From positions 1 through 7,837 of the forward strand of contig DLTN01000127.1 of NCBI GenBank assembly GCA_002500925.1: a stretch of 7,837 nucleotides of DNA. Direction: 5' to 3'. The stretch is from Gemmatimonadales bacterium UBA7835 (GTDB lineage Bacteria; Gemmatimonadota; Gemmatimonadetes; Longimicrobiales; Gaopeijiaceae). A program made the position numbers and the translations under genes. Below, one piece after another: positions 6,486 to 7,837 of this stretch. Numbering within the stretch: the first letter of the stretch is position 1; every line of letters begins with the position of its first letter. A model generated the notes under the pieces. That model did no database searches. It was not told the origin of the DNA and was given only the letters and a program-made list of their open reading frames with translations.

Positions 6486-7837
6486 ATGAGCGCACTACTC
6501 GATTCCGTCGGATACACCGACTGGGTGCTTCATGCATTGATCTGGCTACCGGTGTTAGGGATTGGGCTTACCGTTTGGTCTGGAGAGAAACGCGCTAAGA
6601 GCGTCGCGTTCTGGTGGTCCGCCGCTGTATTCGTCTTGAGTCTCGGACTCTGGTGGGCATTCGACCCTGCATCTGGCACAATGCAGATGGAGACTACGTC
6701 TCCGTGGATTCCTCAGTGGGGGATTAACTACTCTTTAGGGATCGACGGTATCAGTCTCTTCATGGTGCTGCTTACCACCTTTTCTACGTCGATAGCGATC
6801 TTGGGATCGTTCAATTACATCAAGACAAAAGAGACAGCCTTTTACGCGCTGATGCTTCTTTTAGAAGCCGCTGTGATCGGTGTCTTTGTAACGACGGACG
6901 TCTTCCTTTTCTATGTCTTCTTCGAGCTTACGCTCGTACCGATGTACTTCATTGTTGGTATATGGGGTGGTGAGAGACGGATCTATGCCGCGATAAAGTT
7001 TTTCCTGTATACGGCTTTTGGGTCTCTTCTCATGTTGGTTGGAATTCTCTTCCTGTTCTGGAAAGCCAAGAATTTCATGGGTATGCCGACATTTGCTTAC
7101 GAAGATTTCTTGCTGGTACCATTGTCTGGAACGGAGCAACTCTGGCTTTTTGCCGCATTCGCGCTCGCGTTCAGTGTAAAGGTTCCTGTCTTTCCTCTGC
7201 ACACATGGCTTCCTGACGCGCACGTCGAGGCTCCGACACCTGGATCCGTGATTCTTGCTGCGGTGCTGCTCAAGATGGGTACGTACGGCTTCCTTCGATT
7301 CCTGCTGCCGTTCTTCCCACTAGCGTCACAGCATCCAACCGTAGTGACTACGATGCTCGTTCTAGCTGTGATCGGGATTCTTTACACGGCCTGGGTTGCA
7401 GCTGTGCAACCGGACGCGAAGAAGTTGGTTGCGTACACGTCCGTGGCGCATATGGGGTTTGTGGTGCTTGGCGTTTTTGCACTCAATGTGAATGGTCTCC
7501 AGGGTGGCTTGGTCGTAATGATCTCACACGGCATCAGCACGGGGGCACTCTTCCTACTTCTCGGTATGTTATACGAACGGCGCCATACTCGCAGAATTGC
7601 TGACTTCGGCGGGATCGCTCGAGTCGCACCATGGTTCGCAACAGCGTTCATGATTACTGCGTTAGCCTCGATCGGGCTGCCAGGCACCAGCGGTTTCGTA
7701 GGGGAGTTCCTGGCCTTGATGGGCGCCTTCGAATCTCATCCGACGATCGCCTTCCTTGCTACGCTCGGTGTGATCTTCGCCGCCTATTACATGTTGCCGA
7801 TGTTGCAAACGATTTTCTTCAACAAGCTAGAAACTGC
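6486..7837 (+). CDS. nuoM: NADH-quinone oxidoreductase subunit M (3' end outside window)
   Basis: NuoM is the middle antiporter-like proton pump of complex I (ND4 homologue). I translated the frame from ATG 6486; it stays open to the end of the window (450 codons plus two bases), so the last part of the gene, roughly 50-100 codons by comparison with the family, is missing. Seen: FFELTLVPMYFIVGIWG with E147, SVKVPVFPLHTWLPDAHVEA with K232, DAKKLVAYTSVAHMGF with K312/K313, SHGISTGALF with H348, and GLPGTSGFVGEF with E407. These correspond to the key Glu, Lys and His residues of the channel in E. coli NuoM (E144, K234, H348, E407), so the pump looks intact. It follows nuoL after 12 bases. nuoN is expected next. 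Confidence 0.96.
   Translation, partial: MSALLDSVGYTDWVLHALIWLPVLGIGLTVWSGEKRAKSVAFWWSAAVFVLSLGLWWAFDPASGTMQMETTSPWIPQWGINYSLGIDGISLFMVLLTTFSTSIAILGSFNYIKTKETAFYALMLLLEAAVIGVFVTTDVFLFYVFFELTLVPMYFIVGIWGGERRIYAAIKFFLYTAFGSLLMLVGILFLFWKAKNFMGMPTFAYEDFLLVPLSGTEQLWLFAAFALAFSVKVPVFPLHTWLPDAHVEAPTPGSVILAAVLLKMGTYGFLRFLLPFFPLASQHPTVVTTMLVLAVIGILYTAWVAAVQPDAKKLVAYTSVAHMGFVVLGVFALNVNGLQGGLVVMISHGISTGALFLLLGMLYERRHTRRIADFGGIARVAPWFATAFMITALASIGLPGTSGFVGEFLALMGAFESHPTIAFLATLGVIFAAYYMLPMLQTIFFNKLET

Noticed and set aside
1..7837. Hidden novel system, mobile element, CRISPR or RNA gene
   Set aside because: Essentially all bases are accounted for by consecutive nuo genes with gaps of 12 bases or less. I saw no direct repeats, tRNA-like folds or foreign genes by reading; a repeat or covariance-model search was not possible here.

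Overview
The window is a stretch of a bacterial nuo operon encoding proton-translocating NADH:quinone oxidoreductase (respiratory complex I, NDH-1). All recognisable genes are on the + strand in the canonical order: end of nuoF (2..112), nuoG (112..1695), nuoH (1698..2990), nuoI (3000..3500), nuoJ (3500..4012), nuoK (4012..4305), nuoL (4302..6473) and an incomplete nuoM (6486 to the window end). nuoE/nuoF and earlier genes presumably lie upstream, and the rest of nuoM and nuoN downstream.

The genes are packed extremely tightly. Several stop and start codons overlap (TGATG at nuoF/nuoG and nuoJ/nuoK, TAGTG at nuoI/nuoJ, GTGA at nuoK/nuoL). The largest gap is 12 bases (nuoL/nuoM). I see no internal promoter, terminator, RNA gene, repeat array, mobile element or CRISPR. 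There is no gene-free stretch long enough to need separate comment. The layout implies one polycistronic message with translational coupling.

NuoF (FMN/NADH side), NuoG and NuoI carry the electron path in the peripheral arm. NuoH joins the arm to the membrane and forms part of the quinone chamber. NuoJ, NuoK, NuoL and NuoM form the proton-pumping membrane arm. The catalytic and pumping residues I could check are present: N1b, N5 and N4 ligands in NuoG, two complete 4Fe-4S motifs in NuoI, E34/E69 in NuoK, E195/K279 in NuoL, E147/K232/H348/E407 in NuoM. The complex therefore looks functional.

The organism is a respiring bacterium with moderate-to-high GC and Shine-Dalgarno-led genes. The short NuoG and the style of NuoH/NuoL are not enterobacterial. 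A Gemmatimonadota-like or related lineage is my impression from sequence style only, at low confidence.

I do not see a previously undescribed system here. The points worth a second look are modest variations on complex I: an altered N7 cluster site in a shortened NuoG, an extra C-terminal helix in NuoH, and an enlarged N-terminal region in NuoL.
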